Below the pieces are notes generated by a model. It was not told where the DNA came from, searched no databases, and saw only the letters and a program-made list of their open reading frames with translations. A stretch of DNA of 64,000 nucleotides from Caulobacteraceae bacterium. Its GTDB lineage: Bacteria; Pseudomonadota; Alphaproteobacteria; Caulobacterales; Caulobacteraceae. Location: assembly GCA_019247715.1 (NCBI GenBank), contig JAFBAO010000065.1, forward strand, positions 1 through 64,000. Direction: 5' to 3'. Positions 8,669 through 17,499 of this stretch are shown in pieces. The position numbers and the translations under genes are program-made. The stretch's first letter is position 1; every line of letters begins with the position of its first letter.

Positions 8669-10276
8669 ATGCTGCAGCTTGGAGACCGTTACATGGCGGC
8701 CCGTCCCCCACGCCCGGCGGCGGGATGGGACATCCAACGTCTGACGCCGGCAAGCCGGCTCTACGGCGCCAACGGATTGCGCGCGGGCGCGGACGGGCGG
8801 CTCTACATCGCGCAGATGAGCGGCAGTCAGATCAGCGCCCTCGATCTTTCGAATGGCGAAATTGAAGTCATCAGCCGTACCGGCGGCGATATCATCGCCC
8901 CGGACGACCTGGCTTTCGATGCGAGCGGGAACCTCTACGTAACCGAATACCTTGAGGCGCGGGTTAGTGTGCTGGAGGCGGGCGGGCGCGTACGCGTGTT
9001 GCGCGATGACCTGCCGGGCGCGAACGGGATCACGTTTCACGGGGACCGACTCTTCGTCGACGAATGCCGGTTCGGCGGGCGCCTGGTCGAGCTTGATGTG
9101 GCAGGCGGCGCGCCTTGCGTATTGCTCGAAGACATGCCCCTCCCAAATGCCCTGGCGCCGGGCCCCGATGGTCGGCTTTACGTGCCGCTCGTGCAGACGG
9201 GTGAGATCTGGCGCGTCGACCCCGACAGCGGCGCCCACGAGGTCGTTGTGGGCGGTCTCGCGCTGCCCTCGGCCGTGAAGTTCGCCCCGGACGGATACCT
9301 CGTCTGCACGCAGGGGGGGAGTGGGGAGGTGCTGCGGGTCGATCCCCGCAGCGGCCAAAGCACGGTGCTGGCGAAGCTGGACCCTGGCCTGGATAACCTG
9401 GATTTCGTCGATGGGCGGCTGTTCGTTTCCACAATGAGCGATGGCCGAATTACTGAAGTGCTGTCGAACGGAGACCTGCGCGCGATCCTGCCAGCAAGCT
9501 TCCAGAGTCCGCTGGGTCTTGCGGTTAGCGAAGACGGAGCGCTCTACGTAGCTGATAATTTCGCCCTCTATCGGGTTCGCGGCGGCGGCGGTCTGGAGTG
9601 CGTCGGGTGGATGTCGAGCCGCGGCTCACCCGGATGCGTTCGCGGCGTCGCGGCGAGGGGCGAGGGCGTCTTCGCCGTTACGATGACTGGCGGCCGGGCG
9701 GCGCTCTATCGGCCGTTCGAGTGTTCGCACGAGCTTCTCGCCGAGGGTCTCGACCAGCCTTACGGCGTGGCGAACCTGGAAAACGGAGGGGTGTTGGTCG
9801 CTGAGTTCGGCGGCGGACGGGTGCTGGCGATCAATGGCAGGGAGACCACCGTGATGGCCCGCGATCTCGACGGGCCCATGGATGTGGAGGTCGGCCCGGA
9901 CGGCGACTGTTTCGTCAGCGAAGCGAGAGCAGGGCGCGTCGTCAGGTTCGGGCGCGGGCAAGCAGAGACGGTCCTCGAGGGGCTTGTCCGCCCGCAGGGG
10001 ATCGCGGCGCATAACGGATGCCTGTACGTAGTCGACGCGGGGGCGAAGACCGTCGTCGCGCTTGAACTCGCCAGCGGCGCCAGTGAAGTCATCGCGGCCG
10101 ACCTACCCATCGGTGCGCCGCCGGGCGTGACGGAGGTCAAGCCCTTGCGCGGACTTCCGCCTTTCGTGGGACCGCTCGGTCCATTCGCCGCAATCGCGGT
10201 CGGTCCCGACGGGAGGCTCTTCCTCGGGGCCGACGGCGAGGGCTCGGTCCTCGCCTTGAGACGGTCTGAGGCGTGA
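8669..10276 (+). CDS. SMP-30/gluconolactonase/NHL-like beta-propeller protein
   Basis: A 535-residue protein with no clear signal peptide and about ten repeats of the form xPDGxLYVxxxxxxxIxRV, for example PDGRLYVPLV, EDGALYVADN and PDGDCFVSEA. These are blades of one long or two consecutive six-bladed propellers of the SMP-30/strictosidine-synthase/NHL class. Known members are calcium-dependent lactonases or sugar-acid hydrolases, but many are uncharacterised. ATG 8669 follows GGAGAAGGAGTGAGAG, a strong ribosome site; an ATG at 8693 is possible. The 231 bases upstream hold the small palindrome TACTATACAGTA (8574-8585). Confidence 0.75.
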   Translation: MLQLGDRYMAARPPRPAAGWDIQRLTPASRLYGANGLRAGADGRLYIAQMSGSQISALDLSNGEIEVISRTGGDIIAPDDLAFDASGNLYVTEYLEARVSVLEAGGRVRVLRDDLPGANGITFHGDRLFVDECRFGGRLVELDVAGGAPCVLLEDMPLPNALAPGPDGRLYVPLVQTGEIWRVDPDSGAHEVVVGGLALPSAVKFAPDGYLVCTQGGSGEVLRVDPRSGQSTVLAKLDPGLDNLDFVDGRLFVSTMSDGRITEVLSNGDLRAILPASFQSPLGLAVSEDGALYVADNFALYRVRGGGGLECVGWMSSRGSPGCVRGVAARGEGVFAVTMTGGRAALYRPFECSHELLAEGLDQPYGVANLENGGVLVAEFGGGRVLAINGRETTVMARDLDGPMDVEVGPDGDCFVSEARAGRVVRFGRGQAETVLEGLVRPQGIAAHNGCLYVVDAGAKTVVALELASGASEVIAADLPIGAPPGVTEVKPLRGLPPFVGPLGPFAAIAVGPDGRLFLGADGEGSVLALRRSEA

Positions 10277-10287
10277 AGACCCGCCGC

Positions 10288-10305
10288 CGGGCGCCGTCGC
10301 GCCCG
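10288..10305. terminator. GC-rich hairpin between convergent genes
   Basis: CGGGCGC and GCGCCCG form a 7-bp stem with a 4-base loop, 12 bases after the propeller gene stop and 39 bases before the end of the convergent SDR gene. No T-run follows, so termination is inferred from position. Confidence 0.4.
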
Positions 10306-10343
10306 CGGCTCGGTCCAGGTAGGCGCCGGTGTCCGACCTGCGA

Positions 10344-11255
10344 TCATTCGCCGTCGCGGCCGTTCTGGCCGTCGGCAAACAGCCGGCGATAGGTTCCTGC
10401 CAGTGGAATGGGGAGCGGTCCGTCTCCGAACGGCCAGTTGACGAAGCCGAGCGACGCCGACGTGCCGCCGTCGACAGGCAGGCTTGCGCCGGTGATGTAA
10501 GCCGAAAGATCCGAAGCAAGGAAAAGCGCCGCGTTCGCGAGCTGCTGTTCGGGTACGGCCTCCTCCATTGGAATGGCCATCCTGACGCCGGCCGCGTGAA
10601 CCTCCGCCGGAAGCCGCTCGAGCTCGGCGATCGTCTCGGCCGCAAGGGCGTTGCGGTTTCCCGCGCTGGGGGTCGAGTCCGGCGCGATGCAGTTGACCCG
10701 GATCCGCTCGTGCCCCAGCTCGACGGCCAGCGCGCGGGTGAAGTTGCGTAGCGCCGCCTTTGCGCCCGCGTAGACCGAGAACCCTGCCGCGCCGCGTTGG
10801 GCCTCGATGGTGGTGAAATTGACGATGCTGCCGCCGCGCGCGCCGCGCCGCATGATCGGCACCGCGCGCTGGATGGAGTCGAGAACGTATCCGTAGTTCA
10901 GCCGGATATCCTCGTCGCGCTGCTCGGAAGTCGTCTCCATGAACGGCCTTCGGCGCACGCCGCCGGCGACATTGATGAGAATGTCGAGGCTGGGGAATTC
11001 CATGTCGACAAGGTCGTAGAAGGCCGACAGCTGGGAGCTGTCGCGGACATCGGCCACGGCCGAGACGATCCGCACGCCGGCGGCGGCCACCGATCCGGCC
11101 GTTTCCTCCAACGCCGCCGCGTTCTTGTCGGCGACCGCGACTGTGACCCCTTCGCCAACCAGCGCCAAGGTGACCGCGCGCCCGATGCCACCCCCGCCCC
11201 CCACGACGACGGCCCGACGTCCCTTCAGGTTCGCGAGATCAGCTAAGCTCGACAT
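10344..11255 (-). CDS. Short-chain dehydrogenase/reductase
   Basis: A 303-residue classical SDR starting MSSLADLANLKGRR; the frame runs further upstream but the glycine-rich NAD(P) motif VVGGGGGIGRA then lies at the usual distance from this ATG. INVAGGV is the NNAG-type strand and YAGAKAAL holds the catalytic Tyr-x3-Lys. The C-terminus has ITGASLPVDGGTSAS followed by about 35 extra residues. It oxidises a secondary alcohol or reduces a ketone; the substrate is unknown. It stands alone, convergent with the propeller gene. Confidence 0.85.
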   Translation of the reverse strand: MSSLADLANLKGRRAVVVGGGGGIGRAVTLALVGEGVTVAVADKNAAALEETAGSVAAAGVRIVSAVADVRDSSQLSAFYDLVDMEFPSLDILINVAGGVRRRPFMETTSEQRDEDIRLNYGYVLDSIQRAVPIMRRGARGGSIVNFTTIEAQRGAAGFSVYAGAKAALRNFTRALAVELGHERIRVNCIAPDSTPSAGNRNALAAETIAELERLPAEVHAAGVRMAIPMEEAVPEQQLANAALFLASDLSAYITGASLPVDGGTSASLGFVNWPFGDGPLPIPLAGTYRRLFADGQNGRDGE

Positions 11256-11685
11256 GACTGCGGTCTCCCGATGCGGGCGCCGCTCGCCGGCCCGCTTTTC
11301 GCAATTCAATATTTAGCCCGATATTGCTGCAGCGTATTAGTTGCGCACAGCCTCTGGCCAGTCGATCTCGTTTTCGACATTCAGCCGGCCGTATGCAGGT
11401 CGGAGGGCGGGGTCGGGCCGTGAATGTGGTTGCCGGGCTCTGCCGCGCTGCAGTACAACCAAGATGGGAAAGGTGGCGATTGACGATTTCAGGGCGATTC
11501 GTTTTCCGAGCGAGCCATTCGGGTCGTGAAGTTATTGGGCCTGCGCCGCCGTTTCCCGCCCCCCGGTCCCCGGTAAGCCATCCCGCTGCGTGCGCCGAGG
11601 CCGCGTACGACGCCAGGGCGGGTTCCAGTAACCCTGCGACGCCGAGCGAATTCAGTTCGTCGCGGCCGGCATCTGACGGTCGCAA
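11256..11685. other. 430-base divergent intergenic region
   Basis: This gap separates the minus-strand SDR from the plus-strand TolC gene and must hold both promoters. The inverted repeat CAATAT/ATATTG (11307-11312 and 11321-11326, 8-base spacer) lies 52 bases upstream of the SDR start and could be an operator. No reading frame with a convincing product and no RNA gene was recognised. Confidence 0.4.
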
Positions 11686-13253
11686 TTGGTGACGGGCGCT
11701 GATCCGGCTCGCGCCTACCTGAAGAAAGCCGCAGCAACGCTGGCTATTACTGTCGCGTTGGTCATCGCCCGCGCCGCTTCGGCCGATAGTCTCGAAGACG
11801 CGATATCCTTCGCATATCGGAGCAACCCGACCCTGTTGGCCGCCCGGGCGGATCTGCGTGTGCTGGATGAGCGCTACGTTCAGGCCCGCGCCGCCCTGGG
11901 TCCAACCGTCGGGGTGTCTGAGGTGCATGCGTTCGATGACGCCTACGTAGATCAGCCCGCGTCGATTTTCGGTCCGGCGCGTACGGCGCATCAAACCGCG
12001 ACGACCGACAACGCTCAACTGGTGGTCAGTCAGCCAGTCTATGCCGGCGGTGAGCTGGAAACGGCCGTCAGCGCGGCGCTCGCAGACGTGCGCGCGGGCC
12101 GCGAAAACCTGCGCCAACAGGAAGCGGGGGTTCTCAATACGGTCATCACCGCCTACGCCGACGTTCTCCTGTCTCAGAATCTGCAAACCATCGCCCGCCA
12201 GAACGTGGAGGCGCTCAACCAGCAGTTGGCCGAAGTCGAGGCGAAATTCGCCGTCAAGGAAAATACGCTGACCGACCGCGCACAGGCGCGCGCCCGCCTC
12301 GTGGCCGCGCGGAACGGTCTCGTAGAGGCCCGCGCCGGATTCGCCGATGCTCAGGCGCGGTACCTGGCCGCGGTCGGCGTTGCGCCGGGCCAGCTCGAGC
12401 CGCTGCCGGACCTGCCGGGGATCCCGCCCAGCGTCGACGATGCGTTCGACGCCGCCGATCGGGCCAATCCCCAGATCCTGGCTGCGGTCTACACCGAGGA
12501 GGCCTCCCGGGCCCGCGTCGCCCAGGCCAGGGCGTCGGATCGCCTGCGGGTCAGCGTGTCGGCGCCCTGTCTCAGCAACCTGCGGCTCTCTACATCCCCG
12601 ACCAGAATGCGCGGGGAGTCGTAGCGTCGGTCACCGTCAGTAAGCCCCTCTTCACGTCGGGCGACCATGTTTCGCGCGTCCGCGAGGCTATCGAGCTGAA
12701 TAACAGCGACGCGGAGAAGGTGTCCGCCCAGCAACGGCAAGTCGTTGCGGCGGTCGCTCAGGCATGGGGCGACCTGGCCGCCCGACGCGAGCAGCTCGCC
12801 GGCCTGCGCGACCAGCTCGAGAACGAGGAGCAAGCCTTTCACGGGTCCCGGATCGAAGAACGCATTGGCCTGCGCAACACGATCGACGTTCTGAATGCAG
12901 AGCAGGAGTTTCAGTCGACGAAGTCTGCGTTGGCGCAAGCCTTTCACGATGAATACCTGAATCGGGTCAATCTGCTCGCCGCGATGGGGCTGCTTCAGGC
13001 GGAGTTGCTCGAGCCGAATATCCAGCCCTACCGACCGGAGCAAAACCTTCAGCGGCGAACGCTGCTGTTGAGGGCCATGCCGTGGATAAGCCTGGTGCGG
13101 GTGCTGGACTCGATCGGCGCCCCCCGCCTGGCGGCGGGCCGAATCCCCCGCGATGCTGCGGAGCTCCAGCGCCCCCCCACGACCTCCGTCATGCCCCCCG
13201 CGCCGCCATGGTCGGACCTGGCCAAATACCTGACCGATCCCGCGGGAAGTTGA
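11686..13253 (+). pseudogene. TolC-family outer-membrane channel of type I secretion, frameshifted
   Basis: The first part (TTG 11686 or GTG 11689 to about 12562) encodes a signal peptide ending in ARAASA and the first TolC repeat, with SLEDAISFAYRSNPTL and QLVVSQPVYAGGE. The frame then runs to a stop at 12624. Homology resumes in frame 3 from about 12564: ALSQQPAALYIPDQNARG, then VTVSKPLFTSGDH and the second coiled-coil repeat to 13253. A single-base deletion near 12562-12567 explains the break and would restore a protein of about 520 residues. It begins the secretion operon with the ABC and HlyD genes. Either the gene is dead or the base is an assembly error; the clean in-frame resumption favours a recent or artificial event. 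Confidence 0.8.
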
Positions 13254-13362
13254 CCGATGCGCCGCGACGATCTTGACCTTGGCCCTCAACCTCAACTTTC
13301 ATATAGACTGACGCCATGGTCGAGAATCGCCCCATTGGCGATGGGCTCTGGGCGCAGGTGAA

Positions 13363-15108
13363 GTGAACGCGGCGAAGTCCAGCGCGCCGAGCCCGCTGTT
13401 GGCGGCGTTCGAAGCCTGTCGCCGGCACCTCGTCTTTGCTGGGATCTTCAGCGCTCTGCTGAACGTGCTCTATCTCGCGCCCACACTCTACATGTTGCAG
13501 GTCTATGACCGGGTGGTGCCTACGCGCGGTCGCACGACTTTGCTGTTCCTGACCTTGGTCCTGTTGCTGTCGCTGGCGACTCTCGCGCTTCTGGATCTGG
13601 CCCGTTCACGCATCCTGGTTCGGGCCGGCGTCAGCCTGGAACGAAGTCTCGCCGCCGCGGTGCTGGACGCAGGGTTCTCCCGTTCCGGCGCCGGCCGCGA
13701 CGTGCTCATGAGCCGAGCGACACGCGATTTCGACGTCATGCGCCAGGTGCTCACGGGACCGGGCATGCTGGCCCTGTTCGACGCGCCCTGGTCGCCGATC
13801 TACATCGTGGTCAGCCTGCTGATCCACCCTGTTCTGGGCCTCGTGTCCCTGGTCGGCGCGGCGGTTCTATTCGCACTGACCTGGTTGAACGAGATGGCCA
13901 CGAGGGCGCCGCTCAGGCGCGCCAACGAGGCGTCAAACCTGAGCTACCTGAGCCAGCAGTATTCCACGGCGGCGGCCGAGCTCATCCGGACGCTCGGCAT
14001 GCGTCGGACCATGGTGAACCGGCATCTGCGGGAGCGTCAGGTCGCCGCCAGCCTTCAGCTCAAGGCGAGCTTCGCCGCCAGCGGGCTGAACGCGGGCTCG
14101 CGCTTCATGCGCCTGACCTTTCAGTCGCTCGCGCTGGGCGTCGGGGCATTCCTGGCGATCGAGCAGCAGATTTCCGCCGGCGCGATCTTCGCCGCCTCGC
14201 TGCTGGTCGGCCGCGCCTTGTCGCCGATGGATCAGCTGCTGGCCGCCTGGCGCAGTCTCGCCCAGGCGCGCGACGCCTACCGCAACCTGAAGGAGCTGCT
14301 GCCGGCCGAGGCCCCCGGGGCCGCACCCACCGAATTGCCGCCGCCCAGCGGGGCCCTCGCCGTCGAACGCCTCTCGGTCGCCACCCCGGCGGGGAGGGCG
14401 CTGCTCAGCGACGTCAGCTTCAGCCTCGCCGCCGGCGAGACTTTGGGTGTGATCGGTCCGAGCGGCGCCGGCAAGTCGACGCTCGCCCGCGCCATCGCGG
14501 GCGCGGTTGCGGCCGACAACGGGGTCGTTCGCCTCGACGGGGCGGACAGAAGTCTCTGGGATCAGGAGCGACTGGCCCGCCACATCGGCTACATGTCGCA
14601 GGAGACGACCTTGTTCGCCGGCACGGTGAAGCAGAACATCGCCCGGTTCGACGACGTCGCCGACAGCGAGGCGGGCGAGGTCGACGCGCGGGTGGTCGCC
14701 GCCGCGCAACTGGCCGGCGCCCATGCCATGATCATGCGCTTCGCCAATGGCTACGACACACAGCTGGCATGGGGCGGCCGCGGTCTCGCCGCCGGCCATG
14801 CGCAGCGCATCGCCTTCGCGAGGGCGCTCTATGGCTCCCCCGCGCTGCTGGTGCTCGACGAGCCCAACGCCCACCTGGACGGCGAGGGTGAGGCCGAGCT
14901 GATGCGCGCCCTCGCCGAGCTGAAGCAGCGCGGGGTGACCGTGGTGATCGTGGCGCATCGAACCGGCGTGCTCGCGGCGGCGGACAAGCTGATGGTGATG
15001 CGCGAGGGCCGCATCGAGCTCTTCGGGCCGCGCGACGAGGTCGTCAGAAAGCTCACCGCCGCGCAATCCGGCCGGCCCATGGTCAGGCAACCGGTGGCTG
15101 GGGAGTAG
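13363..15108 (+). CDS. Type I secretion ABC transporter, PrtD/HlyB-like
   Basis: A 581-residue fused membrane and ATPase subunit starting at GTG 13363. The N-terminal 300 residues hold about six membrane helices; the early motif LYMLQVYDRVVPTRGRTTL is typical of PrtD-type exporters without a peptidase domain. The ATPase domain has Walker A GPSGAGKST (about residue 365), Walker B LLVLDEPNAHLD and the H-loop VAHR. The ABC signature, normally LSGGQ, reads LAAGH, which may weaken ATP hydrolysis. The gene is followed by HlyD after 10 bases. The nearby RTX-like protein is the obvious candidate cargo. Confidence 0.9.
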   Translation: MNAAKSSAPSPLLAAFEACRRHLVFAGIFSALLNVLYLAPTLYMLQVYDRVVPTRGRTTLLFLTLVLLLSLATLALLDLARSRILVRAGVSLERSLAAAVLDAGFSRSGAGRDVLMSRATRDFDVMRQVLTGPGMLALFDAPWSPIYIVVSLLIHPVLGLVSLVGAAVLFALTWLNEMATRAPLRRANEASNLSYLSQQYSTAAAELIRTLGMRRTMVNRHLRERQVAASLQLKASFAASGLNAGSRFMRLTFQSLALGVGAFLAIEQQISAGAIFAASLLVGRALSPMDQLLAAWRSLAQARDAYRNLKELLPAEAPGAAPTELPPPSGALAVERLSVATPAGRALLSDVSFSLAAGETLGVIGPSGAGKSTLARAIAGAVAADNGVVRLDGADRSLWDQERLARHIGYMSQETTLFAGTVKQNIARFDDVADSEAGEVDARVVAAAQLAGAHAMIMRFANGYDTQLAWGGRGLAAGHAQRIAFARALYGSPALLVLDEPNAHLDGEGEAELMRALAELKQRGVTVVIVAHRTGVLAAADKLMVMREGRIELFGPRDEVVRKLTAAQSGRPMVRQPVAGE

Positions 15109-15118
15109 GAGCGCCGCA

Positions 15119-16486
15119 GTGGTCGCGCCCGCCTCTTCGCCAGGGAAACCCCACCGGCCCGCCGCGGCGGGCGAAGACGATCCGCGCCTCGAGATATGGT
15201 TCGGCGGGGCGGTCATCGCCGTCTTCTTCGCAGGCTTCCTCGGGTGGGCGGCGCTGACCCCGCTGGATGCGGCGGCCTACGCCAGCGGACAGGTCGCCGT
15301 GGCCAGCCACCGACAGGAGGTGCAGCACCGCGAGGGTGGGGTCGTGCGGCGGATCGACGTCAGGGAAGGCCAGTACGTTCGCGCCGGGGACGTGCTCGTC
15401 GAGCTCGTCGGCGCCGACGTGGCGGCGGCGGAGCAGTCGTTGGTTTCGCAGGTCGTGGGCCTGCAGGCGCAGCGGGCGCGCCTTCATGCGGAAGCGGCCG
15501 GCGCCCGGGCCATTCAGTGGCCCGGGGAGCTTGCCGGCCTGACCGGTGAGGATCGACGACAGGCCGACGACGCCATGGCCGTGCAGCAGGCTGAGTTTCA
15601 TAGCCGGGCCGCCGACCTCGCTTCGCATGCGGCGGTCCTGCGCCAGCGCATGGGCGAGCTCGACGAACAGGCCGATGGCTACAGGCGCCAGCTCGCCGCC
15701 TCGCAGGAGCAGCAGCGGCTGATCGCCGAGGAGCTGAAGGACGTCAAATCCCTGGCCGACCAGGGCTATGCGCCCATGTCCAGCGTCCGCGCTCTCGAGC
15801 GCAGCAAGGCCGATCTCGAGGGCCGACGCGGCGAGCTGAGCGCCGAGATCGCCCAGGCGCACCAGCAGAGCGGAGAGCTACGCCTGCAGATCCTGCAGTT
15901 GGTCGCCGACCAGAAGCAGGAGATCTCCAAGGACCTGCGGGACGTCGATTTTCAGCTGAGCGATCTCACGCCTCGGCTGGCGGCGGCGCAGGACCAGATG
16001 GCCCGCAGCCTGGTCCGCGCCCCGGTGTCCGGCACGGTTGTGGGTCTGACCGTCTTCACGGTGGGCGGGGTCGTCGCGCCCGGACAGAGGTTGCTCGACG
16101 TGGTGCCTGACCGCAGCCAGCTGGTTATCGAGGCGCAGATCGCGCCGGGAAATATCGACGGCCTGCATGTCGGCCAGACGACCGAGGTCAGACTGGGCGA
16201 ACGCGACCGCGCCCTGCCGATCCTGAAGGGGACGCTGACGATGCTGTCGGCCGACAGCCTGGTGAACGAGAAGACCGGCGCCCGTTACTTCACCGCCGAG
16301 GTCACCATCCCCCCCAGCCAGCTCGCGATCCTGAAAGCCGCCCACCGAAGACCGTTCCATCGCCGCTTGCTCCCCCTTCCACGGTCGTGCCGAAGAGGTT
16401 GCCGTGGGCGTCGGCTATCAGACTGGCGTAGGGGTATGCCCCCCCCCGCACCGCCGCTGAAACTGACCAGAGTCTGGAGACCATAG
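15119..16486 (+). CDS. HlyD-family periplasmic adaptor, 3' end replaced
   Basis: Starts at GTG 15119 after GGAGCGCCGCA. One membrane helix (about residues 25-45, WFGGAVIAVFFAGFLGWAAL), then a first lipoyl half, a long coiled coil (residues 100-290) and the second lipoyl/beta-barrel part with APVSGTVVGL. Homology ends at ILKAAH near residue 408 (base 16343); the last 47 residues are an out-of-frame antisense reading of the Gloeo_Verruco-repeat gene. HlyD proteins normally go on about 40 residues with a conserved PLxxxxxxAFRE-type tail. The adaptor bridges the ABC exporter and TolC, and loss of this tail probably damages it. Confidence 0.8.
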   Translation: MVAPASSPGKPHRPAAAGEDDPRLEIWFGGAVIAVFFAGFLGWAALTPLDAAAYASGQVAVASHRQEVQHREGGVVRRIDVREGQYVRAGDVLVELVGADVAAAEQSLVSQVVGLQAQRARLHAEAAGARAIQWPGELAGLTGEDRRQADDAMAVQQAEFHSRAADLASHAAVLRQRMGELDEQADGYRRQLAASQEQQRLIAEELKDVKSLADQGYAPMSSVRALERSKADLEGRRGELSAEIAQAHQQSGELRLQILQLVADQKQEISKDLRDVDFQLSDLTPRLAAAQDQMARSLVRAPVSGTVVGLTVFTVGGVVAPGQRLLDVVPDRSQLVIEAQIAPGNIDGLHVGQTTEVRLGERDRALPILKGTLTMLSADSLVNEKTGARYFTAEVTIPPSQLAILKAAHRRPFHRRLLPLPRSCRRGCRGRRLSDWRRGMPPPAPPLKLTRVWRP

Positions 16487-17433
16487 CCGCCGCCAGTGTT
16501 GACCAGCTCGAACACGGTGCCATAGCCGCTTGCGCCCCCTCCCGAAGTCGTGCCGAACAAGTCGCCCTGGGCGTCGGCGATCAGACCGGCTTCGGGATAC
16601 CTCCCATTCGCGTCGTTGAACGTGGCCAGGGTCTGAAGGCTGTAGCCCGAGCCGGTGTTGACCAACTCGAACACGGTTCCATCGTTGCTGCCGCCCCCAT
16701 CTAGCGTCGTGCCGAACAAGTCGCCCCGCGCGTCGGCGATTAATCCGGCTACGGGAGCCGTCCCGTTTGCCCCGTTGAACGTGGCCAGGGTCTGAAGGCT
16801 GTAGCCCGAGCCGGTGTTGACCAGCTCGAACAAGGTTCCATCGTTGTTTGCGCCCCCTCCCGAAGTCGTCCCAAACAGGTCGCCCTGCGCGTCGGCGATC
16901 AGACCGGCAAGCGGAGCTGCTCCGTTCGCCCCGTTGAACGTGGTCAGGGTCTGAAAGCGGTAGCCCGAGCCGGAGTTGACCAGCTCGAACACGGCTCCAT
17001 CGCTGTTTGCGCCACCATTTGCCGTCGTGCCGAACAGGTCGCCCTGTGCGTCGGCGATCAAACTGGAAGAACCAGGGTATACTCCATTTGCGTTTTTATC
17101 GAACGTGACCAAGGTTTGGAGGCTGTAACCAGCGCCGGTGTTGACCAGTTCGAACGCCGTTGCTTGAGTCGTGCCGAAAAGGTCGCCCCGAGCATCGGCT
17201 AGGAGGTCGCCTTGGGGGATACCTAGATTCTGGGTCAGGCTCCGGAAGGAATAACCGGCGCCGATTTCAAGTAACTCGAACGCCGTTCCGCCGCCCGAAA
17301 ACCCGCTGCTAGCAGATGTCGTGCCGAAGAGGTTGCCCTGGGCGTCAGTGATGAGGCCAGTGTAGGGCCTCGACCCCATTGCGCCAGTGAACGAAACCAG
17401 CGTCGTAAGAACAGCGGACATCGGCCCCCTCAT
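16285..17433 (-). CDS. Gloeo_Verruco-repeat protein, 3'-truncated and frameshifted
   Basis: The protein is almost only repeats of about 50 residues with the core GLIADAQGDLFGTT, then GGxxxxGTVFELVNTGSGYSLQTL and a short FNGANG linker. Seven copies are visible. This matches the Gloeo_Verruco (GloVer) tandem repeat, thought to form beta-propeller-like structures in exported proteins. A run of nine C (16439-16447, G on the coding strand) shifts the frame, and the seventh copy (SLIADAHGNLFGTT) continues in another frame. Homology stops at GDGTVF near 16343, exactly where HlyD homology also ends. Starts at 17433 or 17421. No signal peptide is evident. It may be a type I secretion cargo with the RTX-like gene; the function is unknown. 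Confidence 0.65.
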   Translation of the reverse strand: MRGPMSAVLTTLVSFTGAMGSRPYTGLITDAQGNLFGTTSASSGFSGGGTAFELLEIGAGYSFRSLTQNLGIPQGDLLADARGDLFGTTQATAFELVNTGAGYSLQTLVTFDKNANGVYPGSSSLIADAQGDLFGTTANGGANSDGAVFELVNSGSGYRFQTLTTFNGANGAAPLAGLIADAQGDLFGTTSGGGANNDGTLFELVNTGSGYSLQTLATFNGANGTAPVAGLIADARGDLFGTTLDGGGSNDGTVFELVNTGSGYSLQTLATFNDANGRYPEAGLIADAQGDLFGTTSGGGASGYGTVFELVNTGGGYGLQTLVSFSGGAGGGIPLRQSDSRRPRQPLRHDRGRGSKRRWNGLRWAAFRIASWLGGMVTSAVK

Positions 17434-17441
17434 AGGGGGCC
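17423..17441. promoter_or_regulatory. Perfect hairpin over the first start codon of the GloVer gene
   Basis: GGCCCCCT and AGGGGGCC form an 8-bp stem; the 3-base loop is the ATG at 17433-17431 on the minus strand. Such a structure would hide that start, so either initiation uses the ATG at 17421 or the hairpin regulates translation. It could also be a fortuitous GC palindrome. Confidence 0.4.
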
Positions 17442-17499
17442 GCTCAACCGGCTTTCCAATAGAGGCCGGGTGACTGCGCCCCCGGAATAACCTTAGCCG

